Assembly: GCF_001976145.1 (NCBI RefSeq)
Contig: NZ_MOXD01000004.1
Span: forward strand, 310,482 to 374,481
DNA length: 64,000 bases
Direction of reading: 5' to 3'
Origin: Serratia oryzae
GTDB taxonomy: Bacteria; Pseudomonadota; Gammaproteobacteria; Enterobacterales; Enterobacteriaceae
Part shown: piece after piece, positions 18,207-27,822 of the stretch
How positions within the stretch are numbered: position 1 is the stretch's first letter
Layout of the letters: every line of letters begins with the position of its first letter
Made by a program: the position numbers and the translations under genes
The notes under the pieces: model-generated
The model's input: the letters and a program-made list of their open reading frames with translations, nothing else
The model's database searches: none
Told to the model about the DNA's origin: nothing

Positions 18207-19229
18207 TTAGGTTGTCAGGACGATTTTACCGAACGCACCGCGATCGAGATGATCCAGCGCTTCTGGCAACTGATCGAAGCGGTAGCGCCGATCGATGACC
18301 GGTTTGATCCCATTGGCGTCAACGGCGCGTACCAGATCTTCCAGCGCGCGGCGATGGCCGACGGCGATGCCTTGGATCTGAGGGGACTTCAGTAACAGAG
18401 GGCCTGCTGGCAGAACAATTTCCGCGCCCTCCAGCATACCAATGACGGAAATACGCCCGTGTATCGCCACGGCACGCAGGGAATTGACCAGATTAGGGCC
18501 ACCCGCGGTTTCAATGATATGGTCGATGCCGCGATCCTGCGTCAGTTGGTAGACCGGCTCCACCCAATCCCCCTGCAAACGGTGAATACCGTGATCGGCC
18601 CCCAGAACCTTGGCGCGCTGGAGTTTCTCTTCGCTGCTGGAAGTGACAAACACCTGCGCACCCTGGGCTTTGGCGATCTGTAACGCGAACAGTGCAACAC
18701 CGCCAGTGCCTTGTACCAGCACCGATTCCCCCGCGCGTAAATGGCCGCGTTCCATCAGGGCGAACCAGGCGGTGAGTCCGGCACAGGTCAGAGTACTGGC
18801 TTGGGCATCATCCAGCGTTGCCGGTGCGGCACTCAACCAGGTTTCATCAACCACGATGTATTCTGCCAACATTCCCTGGTAAAACCCTCCAAGCGCGCGA
18901 TAAGGTGGATGACGTGCATCACCCTTGGGGATGCCGTCGATCCAGTCCGGGCTAAAGGTAGAGATCACCCGATCGCCGGGGCGAAAGCGCGTGCTGCCAG
19001 CACCAATGGCATCCACCACGCCGGCCATATCCGAGGCAGGCGTAAACGGCAGCGGTAGATCCTGCGGCAGGGTACCTTCTATGATCATCTTGTCGCGATA
19101 GTTCAGCGCTACCGCATTCACTTTTACCCGTACCTGATGTGGGCCAGGTTGAGGAATGATGGTTTCCGTCAGGTGCAGATGTTCGCGCCCGATTGCGCTC
19201 ATCGTCCAGCGTTGCATGGTGTCAGTCAT
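18207..19229 (-). CDS. Medium-chain dehydrogenase/quinone oxidoreductase-like protein
   Basis: A 340-residue zinc-independent MDR-superfamily oxidoreductase. A GroES-like N-terminal domain (VNAVALNYRDKMI, PLPFTPASDMAGVVDAIG) precedes a Rossmann domain with VLVQGTGGVALFALQIAK for NAD(P)H binding. The ALNYRD segment is typical of quinone-reductase and enoyl-reductase-like members, and the zinc-ligand cysteines are absent. The start at 19229 has GGAGA 5 bases upstream; the longer ORF reading is unlikely. It is convergent with yqhC and divergent from the following LysR gene, which probably regulates it. Substrate unknown. Confidence 0.87.
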   Translation of the reverse strand: MTDTMQRWTMSAIGREHLHLTETIIPQPGPHQVRVKVNAVALNYRDKMIIEGTLPQDLPLPFTPASDMAGVVDAIGAGSTRFRPGDRVISTFSPDWIDGIPKGDARHPPYRALGGFYQGMLAEYIVVDETWLSAAPATLDDAQASTLTCAGLTAWFALMERGHLRAGESVLVQGTGGVALFALQIAKAQGAQVFVTSSSEEKLQRAKVLGADHGIHRLQGDWVEPVYQLTQDRGIDHIIETAGGPNLVNSLRAVAIHGRISVIGMLEGAEIVLPAGPLLLKSPQIQGIAVGHRRALEDLVRAVDANGIKPVIDRRYRFDQLPEALDHLDRGAFGKIVLTT

Positions 19230-19334
19230 TCTATTCTCCAGATTGGTTGGGTAGACCCAGAGATAATATCGTTGATTGATATTCACCAGTGGCGATAAGA
19301 TTTCTATTGATTGTTTCTTTTTAGGCTACAAAAC

Positions 19335-20240
19335 ATGACCGATCGATTAAGCGGGATTTCGGTGTTTGTCACCGTAGTGGAGGCGGGCAGTTTTGCGCTG
19401 GCGGCGAGCCGATTACATCTTTCACGCTCGGCGGTGGGGAAAACCATCGCCCGGCTGGAACAGCGGCTCGGGGTACGCCTGTTTCATCGCACCACGCGCA
19501 GCCAGAGCCTGACTGACGATGGCGCGTTGTTCTATGAGCGCAGCCTGCGGGCATTGGCGGAGATCCGTGCCGCTGAAGCGCTGTTGGAAAGTGGCAAACA
19601 GCAGGTCAGCGGCAGGCTGAGAGTCTCCATGCCGGTGTTGTTTGGCCGCATGTGTATCGCCCCTATCCTGACTGCATTGGCGCGTGAACACCCCGGATTG
19701 GACCTCGATCTCTCGTTTAGCGACCGGGTAGTGAACGTGGTAGAGGAGGGGTTTGATCTGGCGATCCGTAATGGTGCTTTACCCGACTGTGCCGGGCTGG
19801 TGGCCAGGCGGCTAGGGGATAACCGCATGACGTTGTGTGCAGCGCCGGATTACCTGATTCGCTGTGGCGTTCCCGAAAGTGTTGAAGTGCTGGCACAGCA
19901 TGATGCTGTGACCTATATACATGCTGGAGTAATACGCAGTTGGCTGATCCCCTTGGCAGATGGCACGACGCGGGAAGTGATACCGAAAACACGCTTATTG
20001 ATGGATGATTTGCAGGCGATTGCCGATGCCGCCGAAGCCGGGTTTGGCATCGCCTGGCTACCTTGTTGGTTGATCCGTGAGTCGTTGCTTAAAGGGGCGC
20101 TACTGCGGGTGCTGAGTGAGGTACCTGGCGTGGATTTCAACGTACATGCGGTGTGGCCGCAAACCCCGCATTTGCCGCTGAAGGTGCGGTTGGCAGTGGA
20201 TGCGCTGGTCGGCCAATTGCCCGCCAGGATGGTGTTTTGA
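19335..20240 (+). CDS. LysR-family transcriptional regulator
   Basis: A 301-residue LysR-type regulator (CrgA-like group) with an N-terminal winged helix containing SRLHLSRSAVGKTIARLEQ and RLFHRTTRSQSLT, and a LysR substrate domain. The ATG at 19335 (MTDRLSGISVF) fits the family start; AGG lies 9 bases upstream. It is divergent from the MDR oxidoreductase and so is its likely regulator, perhaps responding to a quinone or aldehyde stressor (inference). This pair lies between yqhC and yghB, which are adjacent in E. coli. Confidence 0.88.
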   Translation: MTDRLSGISVFVTVVEAGSFALAASRLHLSRSAVGKTIARLEQRLGVRLFHRTTRSQSLTDDGALFYERSLRALAEIRAAEALLESGKQQVSGRLRVSMPVLFGRMCIAPILTALAREHPGLDLDLSFSDRVVNVVEEGFDLAIRNGALPDCAGLVARRLGDNRMTLCAAPDYLIRCGVPESVEVLAQHDAVTYIHAGVIRSWLIPLADGTTREVIPKTRLLMDDLQAIADAAEAGFGIAWLPCWLIRESLLKGALLRVLSEVPGVDFNVHAVWPQTPHLPLKVRLAVDALVGQLPARMVF

Positions 20241-20268
20241 AGGCGCTGCGTGCAGCGCCTGCGAAAGC

Positions 20269-20925
20269 TCAGGAAGCGCGCTTCTTGCGCCAGATCACCA
20301 ACATGGCCCCGAGGAAACCAAACACCAGCAGCACGATGGGGAGGATCATCAACCCGGCCATTACCTGATCCTCATGGCGTTTCACCAGTGGGATCTGGCT
20401 GAAGGCGTAACCCAGGCTGATCACCGATCCCACCCAAAGCACGCCGCTTAGCCAGTTGAAGATCTGAAAGCGCGCACTGCTGAGGCCAGAGATCCCCGCC
20501 ATGGTGGGCAGCAGCGTGCGGACAAACGCCAGAAAACGGCCAATCAGCAGCGCCATCAGGCCGTGGCGGTTAAACAGCGTGTGCGCGCGTTGATGGTATT
20601 GAACCGGGAGCTGAAGCAGCCAGCCTTTTACCAGCGAGGTATGGCCCAGCCATCGCCCTTGCAGATAACTCAGCCAGCAACCCAGGCTGGCGGCGACGGT
20701 CAGGATAACCAACGCGGGGAGAAACCCCATTACCCCTTTGGCGATCAGTGCTCCGGCCAACAGCAACAGGCTGTCACCCGGCAGGAAAGATGCGGGCAGT
20801 AAGCCGTTTTCCAGAAACAGAGTGGTGAAAAGTACCAGGTAAACCACCCAAATCACGCCGGGTTCGGCAAGGGCAGCAAAATCGTGCGTCCAAAGTGCGT
20901 GAACAATCTCTCTTAATACATCCAT
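20269..20925 (-). CDS. yghB: DedA-family inner membrane protein YghB
   Basis: A 218-residue DedA/SNARE-associated-like polytopic membrane protein. It contains the family motif [22 protein letters not shown] and [19 protein letters not shown], both central to DedA function. YghB and its paralogue YqjA are needed for membrane homeostasis, cell division and export of Tat substrates in E. coli, probably through lipid scrambling or proton-coupled transport. The position before metC-exbBD matches E. coli. Confidence 0.94.
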   Translation of the reverse strand: MDVLREIVHALWTHDFAALAEPGVIWVVYLVLFTTLFLENGLLPASFLPGDSLLLLAGALIAKGVMGFLPALVILTVAASLGCWLSYLQGRWLGHTSLVKGWLLQLPVQYHQRAHTLFNRHGLMALLIGRFLAFVRTLLPTMAGISGLSSARFQIFNWLSGVLWVGSVISLGYAFSQIPLVKRHEDQVMAGLMILPIVLLVFGFLGAMLVIWRKKRAS

Positions 20926-21067
20926 TTTTTGTCCTGCGGTGCCTAATCTAATTCTTTGCGGGCTACCGTGCTTTTAATCATGCTCAATTGAGTGCTGAGT
21001 GTAACGCTATTAGCTTCAGTGGACATTAAACAGAATGTAGAAATGTGCTACGAAGGATAAAACGTGT

Positions 21068-21094
21068 AAAAAAAGAGCGGCAGATTTGCCGCTC
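21068..21094 (-). terminator. Rho-independent terminator of metC
   Basis: On the minus strand, GAGCGGCA-AATC-TGCCGCTC is followed by seven T. It lies 10 bases after the metC stop. Confidence 0.9.
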
Positions 21095-21104
21095 GGTCAT
21101 TTTT

Positions 21105-22292
21105 TCAGGCGATACGCCTAAAACCGGCGGCCAGATCGTCGATCAGATCTTGCACGTTTTCCAGCCCGATGTGTACGCGCACCAGCGTGCCAGAGAAATC
21201 AACGCCACCCGCAGGGCGAATGGCGGCCAGCTCTTCTGGCTGATTGGCCAGGATCAACGACTCATAGCCACCCCAGGAATAGGCCATGCTGAAGTGGTTG
21301 AAGTTGTCGAGATAATCGGCCAGTTGCCGATCGCTCAGCCGCTGCTTCAGCACAAAGGAGAACAGGCCGTTGCAGCCGCTGAAATCACGGCGATAGAACT
21401 CATGGCCTTTACAGCTTGGCAACGCCGGGTGATTGACCACCGCCACTTCGGGCCGCTGCGCCAGCCACTGTGCCACCGCGATGCTGCTCTGCTCGTGCTG
21501 TTTCAAGCGCACGCCTAAAGTGCGCAAACCGCGGCTGGCCATATAGGCGGTGTCGGCGTCGACCATCTGGCCCATCAGATAAGAGTATTCACGCAACCGA
21601 TCCCAGCAGCGGGCGTTGGCTACTGCGGTGCCGAGCATGTAGTCGGAATGGCCGATGATGTACTTGGTGCCTGCCTGAATCGAAATATCGATATCAAATT
21701 CCAGCGCCTTGAACAGCACGCCGGCCGCCCAGGTATTGTCGATCATAATGACGATCTCCGGGTTTACGGCGCGAATGGCGCTGACGATGGCCGGAATATC
21801 CTGCACTTCCATGGTGATAGAGCCGGGGGATTCGAGGAACACCACTTTGGTGTTGCTCTGGATCAGATCGGCGATCCCGCTACCGATCAGCGGATCGAAA
21901 TAGGTGGTGGCCACATTCATACGGCCAAGGATATGGGTGCAGAAGTCCTGCGTCGGTTCATAGGCGGAACCGGTCACCAGCAGATGATCGCCCGCGCCAA
22001 CGAAAGACAGAATGGCATTGGCTACCGCTGCAGCGCCACAGGGGTAGAGCACACAGCCCGCGCCGCCTTCCAGTTCGGTCATCGCGTCCTGAAAGGCAAA
22101 GTGGGTGAGCGTGCCGCGGCGCCCGTAAAACAGCTCACCCTGTGCGCGTTTGGCGGTGGCGTGTTTTTTGGCCGCCACCGATTCAAACACCAGTGAAGAC
22201 GCGCGTTGGGTGACCGGATTGACCGAGCCTTGCGTGTAACGCTTGCTGCGCCCGGCCGCGATCAGCGCGGTTTCGATATTTTTTGACGTCAT
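21105..22292 (-). CDS. metC: Cystathionine beta-lyase
   Basis: A pyridoxal-phosphate enzyme cleaving cystathionine to homocysteine, pyruvate and ammonia in methionine biosynthesis. With the start at 22292 ([10 protein letters not shown]) it has 395 residues, the E. coli length. The PLP-binding lysine is Lys210 in [14 protein letters not shown], and [15 protein letters not shown] and the C-terminal [12 protein letters not shown] are typical Cys/Met-metabolism motifs. It is divergent from exbB. No MetJ-box array was searched for systematically. Confidence 0.96.
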   Translation of the reverse strand: MTSKNIETALIAAGRSKRYTQGSVNPVTQRASSLVFESVAAKKHATAKRAQGELFYGRRGTLTHFAFQDAMTELEGGAGCVLYPCGAAAVANAILSFVGAGDHLLVTGSAYEPTQDFCTHILGRMNVATTYFDPLIGSGIADLIQSNTKVVFLESPGSITMEVQDIPAIVSAIRAVNPEIVIMIDNTWAAGVLFKALEFDIDISIQAGTKYIIGHSDYMLGTAVANARCWDRLREYSYLMGQMVDADTAYMASRGLRTLGVRLKQHEQSSIAVAQWLAQRPEVAVVNHPALPSCKGHEFYRRDFSGCNGLFSFVLKQRLSDRQLADYLDNFNHFSMAYSWGGYESLILANQPEELAAIRPAGGVDFSGTLVRVHIGLENVQDLIDDLAAGFRRIA

Positions 22293-22457
22293 GTTGGTTT
22301 TCCCTTTGCCTTGCTCCCCTGCGATAGCACTTACGTTAGCATGGTGCTTCATAGCCATCCAGACGTTTTAACCGCCATGAAAAGAAATGGTGACGATCGC
22401 TGTGTGTGCCAGTTAACACACACGCTTTCTGATGCATGACATGTCTCGTGATTAAAT

Positions 22458-22476
22458 AGTAATGATAACCACTATC
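22458..22476. promoter_or_regulatory. Fur box upstream of exbB
   Basis: AGTAATGATAACCACTATC matches 15 of 19 positions of the Fur consensus GATAATGATAATCATTATC. It lies 72 bases before the exbB start in the metC-exbB divergent region. Iron repression of exbBD is established in enterobacteria; that this site does it here is inferred. Confidence 0.82.
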
Positions 22477-22547
22477 AATTACGGTTTGATTTGATATGAT
22501 CGCAGGCTGAATTCTTCCGTAACTGTTGAGATGGGTGGAGGCACAGC

Positions 22548-23495
22548 GTGAAAACGGCTGTCAGAATGATGAATCGAGAAGCCTGTGGGCAATGGCGCGC
22601 GCTGGGGCGCGGGGCGATCGTGTCGCTGGTATTGCTGGCGGGGCTGGCTGGTGTAGCACAGGCGGCTCCGGCCAATGCACCGGCAATCAGTGAAAGCGTG
22701 GCAGCAGCAGCGGCGCCAACTGAAACTGGGCTGATGCCGCTGAACCCGGCACCGGCGATCCAACCGCCAGAAACCCGCGGCATGGATCTTTCTGTCTGGG
22801 GGATGTACCAGCATGCGGACGTGGTGGTCAAAGCCGTGATGATCGGCCTGGTGCTGGCCTCGGTTGTTACCTGGACCATTCTGTTTGCCAAAGGCAGCGA
22901 ACTGATGCGTTCCAAACGCCGTCTGCGCCGTGAACAACAGGCGCTGGCCGACGTGCGCTCGTTGGACGCCGCCGCCGAACTGGCGCAAAACTTCTCTGCA
23001 GACAGCATCAGTGCGCAGCTGTTGAGTGATGCGCAGAACGAATTGGATCTGTCGGCAGCGTCCAACGACAACAACGGCATTAAAGAACGCACCGGTTTTC
23101 GCCTGGAGCGCCGCGTAGCGGCTTACGGACGCCAATTGGGGCGTGGCAACGGCTTTCTGGCTACCATCGGCGCGATTTCACCCTTCGTCGGCCTGTTTGG
23201 CACCGTCTGGGGCATCATGAACAGCTTTATCGGTATCGCCCAATCGCAAACCACCAATCTGGCGGTGGTGGCTCCGGGGATCGCCGAAGCGCTGCTGGCA
23301 ACCGCACTTGGCCTGGTGGCGGCAATTCCCGCGGTAGTGATTTACAACATCTTTGCCCGAGTGATCGGCGGCCATCGTGCCGAAGTGGGTGATATGGCCG
23401 CGCAGGTGTTATTGCTGCTGGGGCGCGATCTGGATCTGGCGGCGACGATCGAGGCTAAACGCGCACAGCACCAGCACCAACTGCGGGCGGGGTGA
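22548..23495 (+). CDS. exbB: TonB-system energy-transducing protein ExbB
   Basis: ExbB with ExbD and TonB couples the proton-motive force to outer-membrane siderophore and vitamin B12 uptake. The protein (315 residues) is longer than E. coli ExbB because of an N-terminal cleavable-signal-like segment and an Ala/Pro-rich stretch before the first transmembrane helix (about residues 92-113). Two further helices follow ([20 protein letters not shown] and [20 protein letters not shown]), with the MotA/TolQ/ExbB signature. The start is GTG with GGAG 8 bases upstream. It is followed 3 bases later by exbD. Confidence 0.95.
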   Translation: MKTAVRMMNREACGQWRALGRGAIVSLVLLAGLAGVAQAAPANAPAISESVAAAAAPTETGLMPLNPAPAIQPPETRGMDLSVWGMYQHADVVVKAVMIGLVLASVVTWTILFAKGSELMRSKRRLRREQQALADVRSLDAAAELAQNFSADSISAQLLSDAQNELDLSAASNDNNGIKERTGFRLERRVAAYGRQLGRGNGFLATIGAISPFVGLFGTVWGIMNSFIGIAQSQTTNLAVVAPGIAEALLATALGLVAAIPAVVIYNIFARVIGGHRAEVGDMAAQVLLLLGRDLDLAATIEAKRAQHQHQLRAG

Positions 23496-23498
23496 CGT

Positions 23499-23921
23499 AT
23501 GGCGATGCGCTTAAATGAAGATCTGGACGACAGCGGCGAACTGCATGACATCAACGTGACGCCGTTTATCGATGTCATGCTGGTGCTGTTGATCATCTTT
23601 ATGGTGGCTGCGCCGTTGGCCACGGTGGATATTCGAGTCGATCTGCCCGCGTCGACCGCCAAGCCGCAGCCGCGCCCGGAAAAGCCGGTGTTTCTGTCGG
23701 TGAAGGCCGACAAACAACTGTATGTTGGCGATGATCCGGTAACGGCCGAGCAACTGGCATCGGTGCTGGATCAACGCACGCAAGCGAACAAAGAAACCCC
23801 CATTTTCTTCCAGGCGGATAAGACCGTCGATTATGAAACGCTGATGAGCGTGATGGATATGCTGCGTAAATCCGGCTACCTGAAAGTGGGGCTGGTGGGG
23901 ATGGAAGGCGCAGCACGGTAG
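23499..23921 (+). CDS. exbD: TonB-system protein ExbD
   Basis: A 140-residue single-span inner-membrane protein and partner of ExbB. The transmembrane helix (about residues 24-44) contains the essential protonatable Asp25 in TPFIDVMLVLL, followed by a periplasmic domain. It is co-transcribed with exbB with a 3-base gap and presumably shares its Fur control. Confidence 0.96.
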   Translation: MAMRLNEDLDDSGELHDINVTPFIDVMLVLLIIFMVAAPLATVDIRVDLPASTAKPQPRPEKPVFLSVKADKQLYVGDDPVTAEQLASVLDQRTQANKETPIFFQADKTVDYETLMSVMDMLRKSGYLKVGLVGMEGAAR

Positions 23922-23969
23922 CCACTGTGCTGCGCGATACTCAGGCTGGCCATGGCGGCCAGCGCACTA

Positions 23970-25052
23970 TTAGGGTGCCTCGCCGCGTATCGCCTGGCCC
24001 TGTTGGTCAAACACCAGAATGTGCTTGTAGGCGGTGCCGATCGTCACCTCCTCACCGGCGGCCAGCTTCAACTGATAAGGCACTTTCATTTGCAGCGCGC
24101 CATGTGCCGCTGAATGAAAGAGTGCGACGGTGGAATCACCATGCATCTCGGTGAGTTCGGTTTTCACCTTCAAACAGAGTTCAGCGCCGTGGGTTAAGGA
24201 GAAATGTTCAGGGCGGATGCCTAACGTCAAGGTCGTTCCCGCCGGCAGCTCCGTTTTTGCCAGATGCGGAATCAGGATGCTTTGCCCATTAATCGTCACC
24301 CGGCCAGCCTGCTCATACACGACGTTAAACAGGTTGATCTTTGGCGCGCCGATAAACCCGGCGACAACGATATTGGCCGGATGGTTATACACCTCTTCTG
24401 GCGTGCCCACCTGTTCGATTTTCCCCTGATTCAAAATCACGATGCGATCTGCCAAGGTCATGGCTTCCGTCTGATCGTGGGTCACGTAGATGGTGGTTTT
24501 ACCCAAGCGTTCATGCAGCTTGCCGATCTCTTGGCGCATTTGGATACGCAGCGCGGCATCCAGGTTAGATAAGGGTTCATCAAACAAAAGCACGTTAGCA
24601 CAGCTGACAATCGAGCGCCCGATGGCCACACGTTGGCGCTGACCGCCGGATAAATGCTGCGGCAGGCGTTCAAGGTAATTGTTCAGTTGCAGAATATTGG
24701 CCGCATTGGCAATGCGCGTAGCGATCTCCGGCTTTGGGGTTTTGATGTTTTTCAGGCCAAACGCCAGGTTCTCGCGCACGGTCATATGGGGGTATAGCGC
24801 ATAGGATTGGAACACCATGGAGACGCCGCGCTCCCCGGCATTCATATGGGTTACATCTTTATTACCTATCTTGATTTCACCGCTGCTCACCTCTTCCAGG
24901 CCAGCAATCATTCTTAACAGCGTTGACTTGCCGCAGCCAGAAGGGCCGACCAGAACGATAAACTCCCTAGCGTTAATTTCAAGATTAACGTTATCAATGA
25001 TTCTGATTTTCCCATAGTTCTTCACGACATTGGTGAGAGAGACGCTAGCCAT
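23970..25052 (-). CDS. Sugar ABC transporter ATPase (MalK/UgpC type)
   Basis: A 360-residue ABC ATPase of the carbohydrate-uptake CUT1 class. Walker A GPSGCGKST, signature LSGGQRQRVAIGRS, Walker B VLLFDEPLSNLD and H-loop VTHDQTEAM are intact, followed by the C-terminal TOBE-type regulatory domain. The start at 25052 (MASVSL) has GGAG about 8 bases upstream. It is the last gene of a leftward unit after lacI-like and phosphomannomutase genes. The two permeases and the binding protein lie on the divergent side and lack their own ATPase, so this is their energising subunit. Confidence 0.92.
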   Translation of the reverse strand: MASVSLTNVVKNYGKIRIIDNVNLEINAREFIVLVGPSGCGKSTLLRMIAGLEEVSSGEIKIGNKDVTHMNAGERGVSMVFQSYALYPHMTVRENLAFGLKNIKTPKPEIATRIANAANILQLNNYLERLPQHLSGGQRQRVAIGRSIVSCANVLLFDEPLSNLDAALRIQMRQEIGKLHERLGKTTIYVTHDQTEAMTLADRIVILNQGKIEQVGTPEEVYNHPANIVVAGFIGAPKINLFNVVYEQAGRVTINGQSILIPHLAKTELPAGTTLTLGIRPEHFSLTHGAELCLKVKTELTEMHGDSTVALFHSAAHGALQMKVPYQLKLAAGEEVTIGTAYKHILVFDQQGQAIRGEAP

Positions 25053-25117
25053 TATATGCTCCAACAATATATTTCAATTTATCCACCGCTCAGCAAGATC
25101 GGCCCGGCAGAAATTAA

Positions 25118-26494
25118 TCATTTGGTGTCAAGTGCATGGAGAAGTTGAGTCAACTGCGCAACTTGTTGCTCCAGCAGATCGCGATCGCCACGGGTTTCAA
25201 TATTTAAACGCACCAGTGGTTCGGTATTCGAGGCACGCAAGTTAAAGCGCCAGTGCTCAAACTCCATGCTCAGGCCGTCAATTGCCGTGATCTGAAGGGC
25301 GCTATCGGCATAGAACCGCTCTATCTGTTGGAGTTTGGCTTTGGGATCGGTAATGGTGAAGTTCAATTCCCCCGAGACCGGGAACCGCACTTTGCTGGCT
25401 TCAATCAAGGAAAACAGCGAGGTGGCTTTACGCGACAGCAGTTCGATCACCAACAGCCAAGGGATCATACCGCTGTCACAGTAACCAAAATCACGGAAGT
25501 AGTGGTGTGCGCTCATCTCACCGCCATAAGCGGCATCATGCTGGCGCATGGTGTCTTTAATAAACGCATGGCCGGTTTTCGATTCGATGGCCGTCCCCTC
25601 CAGGGCACGCACAATCGCCTGCGTATTCCAGATCAAGCGAGGGTCGTGGATGATTTTTCCGCTTTTATCGGCACGCAGGAAGGTTTCTGCCAGCAGCCCG
25701 ACGATGTAATAGCCTTCAATAAACTGGCCATGGTGATCGAAGAAGAAACAGCGATCAAAATCCCCATCCCAGGCAATGCCCAAATCCGCCTGGTGGTCAC
25801 GCACCGCTTGCCGGGTGACCTGCTGATTTTCGGGGAGCATCGGGTTGGGGATGCCGTTAGGGAAAGTGCTATCTGGCGGGTGGTTGATTTTGATAAAGCG
25901 AATCGGCACCTGGCGTTTTGCCAGCGCGGCCTCCAGCGCATCCAGCGTTGGGCCAGCCGCGCCGTTGCCGGCGTTGACCACAATTTTCATCGGTGTTAAT
26001 ACACCGGGATCGATATAGCTTAATAAGTGTTCAACATAGTGTTCGCGAATAGACTGGAAAGAAAGCTGGCCACGGCGGTGTGCTGCTGCAAACGAATTCT
26101 GCTGTGCCAAGGCCTGGATCTCATACAGCCCGTTATCACCGCTGATCGGTTGGGCATCTTTTTTTACCAGCTTCATGCCGTTATAGTCGATCGGGTTATG
26201 ACTGGCGGTGATCTGGATCCCGCCATCAAGGCCGTAAAAGCGGGTAGCAAAATAGATCTCCTCGGTGCCTACCATGCCGATATCAATCACATCAGCCCCG
26301 CCTTCCATTAACCCTTTTGCTAACGCGTTTTTTAGCGCTACGCTTGTGGCTCTGGCATCGCCACCGACCACCACTGTCGCGGGTTTGAGCCACTGGCAAT
26401 AAGCACGACCGATACGCCAGGCGATCTCTTCATTCAGCTCCGAGCCCAGTTTCCCCCGAATATCGTAAGCCTTAAAACAGGTTAGCGTTTCCAT
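25118..26494 (-). CDS. Phosphomannomutase (ManB/CpsG family)
   Basis: A 458-residue alpha-D-phosphohexomutase. The four active-site elements are present: phosphoserine Ser98 in TASHNP, Mg-binding DGDFDR (Asp243, 245, 247), sugar-binding GEMSAHHYF and phosphate-binding RASNTEP near the C-terminus. The family interconverts mannose 1- and 6-phosphate (some members glucose phosphates). In this cluster it sits between the LacI gene and the ABC ATPase, divergent from a GH130 enzyme. Its predicted role is therefore catabolic, turning mannose 1-phosphate from phosphorolysis into mannose 6-phosphate, rather than capsule precursor synthesis. Confidence 0.9.
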   Translation of the reverse strand: METLTCFKAYDIRGKLGSELNEEIAWRIGRAYCQWLKPATVVVGGDARATSVALKNALAKGLMEGGADVIDIGMVGTEEIYFATRFYGLDGGIQITASHNPIDYNGMKLVKKDAQPISGDNGLYEIQALAQQNSFAAAHRRGQLSFQSIREHYVEHLLSYIDPGVLTPMKIVVNAGNGAAGPTLDALEAALAKRQVPIRFIKINHPPDSTFPNGIPNPMLPENQQVTRQAVRDHQADLGIAWDGDFDRCFFFDHHGQFIEGYYIVGLLAETFLRADKSGKIIHDPRLIWNTQAIVRALEGTAIESKTGHAFIKDTMRQHDAAYGGEMSAHHYFRDFGYCDSGMIPWLLVIELLSRKATSLFSLIEASKVRFPVSGELNFTITDPKAKLQQIERFYADSALQITAIDGLSMEFEHWRFNLRASNTEPLVRLNIETRGDRDLLEQQVAQLTQLLHALDTK

Positions 26495-26509
26495 TTCCTT
26501 TCCATTTGG

Positions 26510-27550
26510 TTATGCCGAATCACGGACGATAAGTTCAAAATCTAAAAAGATGTCATGCGCCAGTTGCTCGGTTATCAGCGCTCTGGCGGCCTGTCGTCCT
26601 TTAGATACAATGGGTTGACGGATGGTGGTTAAGCCGATCGGCGGATCCTGAATATCGATATCGTCAAATCCGGTGATCGCAATCTGGCCGGGAACAGAGA
26701 TATTCTGGCTCTGGCAATAGTGATACACGCCGAACGCAAAACGATCGGACAAGCAGATAATCGCCGAAATATCCGGTTGCTTGGCGAGTAGGGCTCTGGC
26801 CGCTTTTTCTCCCCCGGCTTCATTATGGGGCTGTTCTGAAACGTAGCAGGCGTTCAAATCGATGCCGGCGCTGGCAAGCGCCTTGATGCAGGCGTCAATG
26901 CGGCCAAATGCCACGCCGTTATCAAACTCTGAAGAAAATTCAGCCAGCGATGACAGCACGCCGGAACGTCTTTTCACCGGGAAGGCGACAATGCCGAATT
27001 TTTTATGCCCGGCTGCCAGCAAGTGTTGGCAGATGGCCTGCATGGCGGCCCGGTCATCAATGGAAACACAGGTGAAGTCCTGCAGTTTGATATCGGTAGT
27101 CACTACCGGTAGCCCACTGGTTAGCGCCGTTTGAACAATTTCGTCATTGTTATAAGTCGCATTCAAAATATAGCCATCAACCACGGCGCTCATCATGCGT
27201 TTTTTAAGCGCGTTGTTAGCTTTTAACGGCATTAGCGCGATATTGATGCCATTCTTTTCGCACTCTTCGGCAATGCCACGCATCAGCGCAATATCGTGAC
27301 GATCGGAGAAAACATAGCTCAGGTTGTCGTTAAATATGACCCCGAGCGTGCCACTCTTTCCGGTACGTAAAAAACGCCCGGCCCCGGTAGGGCCATGGTA
27401 ATTAATCGATTCGGTATAGGCTAAAATTCTCTCCCGTAATTCTGGTGAGACTTTTTCTGGCCGATTAAATGCGTTTGAAACTGTGGTATGCGTAACGTTT
27501 AACGCTTCAGCGATAGTTTTTAGCGTTTCTCTTTTTTTACCAGTCGTCAT
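26510..27550 (-). CDS. LacI-family transcriptional regulator of the mannoside-type cluster
   Basis: A 346-residue LacI/GalR-type regulator. The N-terminal helix-turn-helix and hinge (TLKTIAEALNVTHTTVSNAFN, about residues 9-29) is followed by a periplasmic-binding-protein-like sensor domain with GFDDIDI and the C-terminal TTIRQP segment typical of the family. It is divergent from the binding-protein gene. Three copies of a CG-centred palindrome lie between the two genes, as expected for its operators, and the cluster it shares suggests an oligosaccharide or its phosphorylated product as inducer (inference). Confidence 0.92.
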   Translation of the reverse strand: MTTGKKRETLKTIAEALNVTHTTVSNAFNRPEKVSPELRERILAYTESINYHGPTGAGRFLRTGKSGTLGVIFNDNLSYVFSDRHDIALMRGIAEECEKNGINIALMPLKANNALKKRMMSAVVDGYILNATYNNDEIVQTALTSGLPVVTTDIKLQDFTCVSIDDRAAMQAICQHLLAAGHKKFGIVAFPVKRRSGVLSSLAEFSSEFDNGVAFGRIDACIKALASAGIDLNACYVSEQPHNEAGGEKAARALLAKQPDISAIICLSDRFAFGVYHYCQSQNISVPGQIAITGFDDIDIQDPPIGLTTIRQPIVSKGRQAARALITEQLAHDIFLDFELIVRDSA

Positions 27551-27655
27551 GTTAAAAAGCTCCGGGAAGAAAAATGAACCAATTTACCCCTACTATATCC
27601 CAATCCGCCTTATGAAATGATCCGTCCTATCGCGTTAGGATCGCATTCTACATCT

Positions 27656-27671
27656 ATTTTAACGTTAAAAT
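27656..27671. promoter_or_regulatory. LacI-type operator O1
   Basis: ATTTTAACGTTAAAAT is a perfect 16-bp palindrome with a central CG. It is nearest the lacI-like gene (106 bases from its start) and 32 bp centre-to-centre from O2, about three helical turns. Confidence 0.8.
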
Positions 27672-27687
27672 TTGAACGATCGTCACG

Positions 27688-27703
27688 ATTTTAACGTTAA
27701 ACT
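27688..27703. promoter_or_regulatory. LacI-type operator O2
   Basis: TTTAACGTTAAA (27690-27701) is a perfect 12-bp palindrome identical to the core of O1 and O3, with an A/T-rich left flank and one diverged right flank. It lies 67 bp from O3, centre to centre. Confidence 0.78.
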
Positions 27704-27716
27704 AAAAATAATGAGA

Positions 27717-27732
27717 TGTGAAATCCCTCACA
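27717..27732. promoter_or_regulatory. CRP-cAMP binding site
   Basis: TGTGA-AATCCC-TCACA matches the CRP core consensus at all ten conserved positions with the correct 6-base spacer. Its centre is 41.5 bases before a predicted start near 27766, the class II activation position. Catabolite control is inferred from this site. Confidence 0.8.
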
Positions 27733-27753
27733 GAAATCGGGATCCTTCACTGC

Positions 27754-27759
27754 TATTTT
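27754..27759 (+). promoter_or_regulatory. Predicted -10 element of the binding-protein operon
   Basis: TATTTT lies at the correct distance for a class II CRP-dependent promoter and overlaps operator O3. No good -35 is visible, as is common for CRP-dependent promoters. Position is inferred. Confidence 0.4.
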
Positions 27760-27770
27760 AACGTTAAAAT
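27755..27770. promoter_or_regulatory. LacI-type operator O3
   Basis: ATTTTAACGTTAAAAT is identical to O1 and overlaps the predicted -10 and start of the rightward promoter. Binding here should block transcription directly, with O1 and O2 allowing looping or control of the leftward unit. Confidence 0.8.
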
Positions 27771-27822
27771 CCGCCTACCTCCCCTTTTCTAAACGTTGGG
27801 GTCGTTCCCAGGGAATAAAACC

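Noticed and set aside
22479-23135. Two long minus-strand frames over exbB
   Set aside because: Both are antisense to exbB, whose family motifs and Fur box identify the true strand.
24966-25000. ATTAACGTTATC inside the ABC ATPase gene as a fourth LacI operator
   Set aside because: It matches only part of the palindrome and encodes conserved ATPase residues; too weak next to the three near-perfect intergenic copies.
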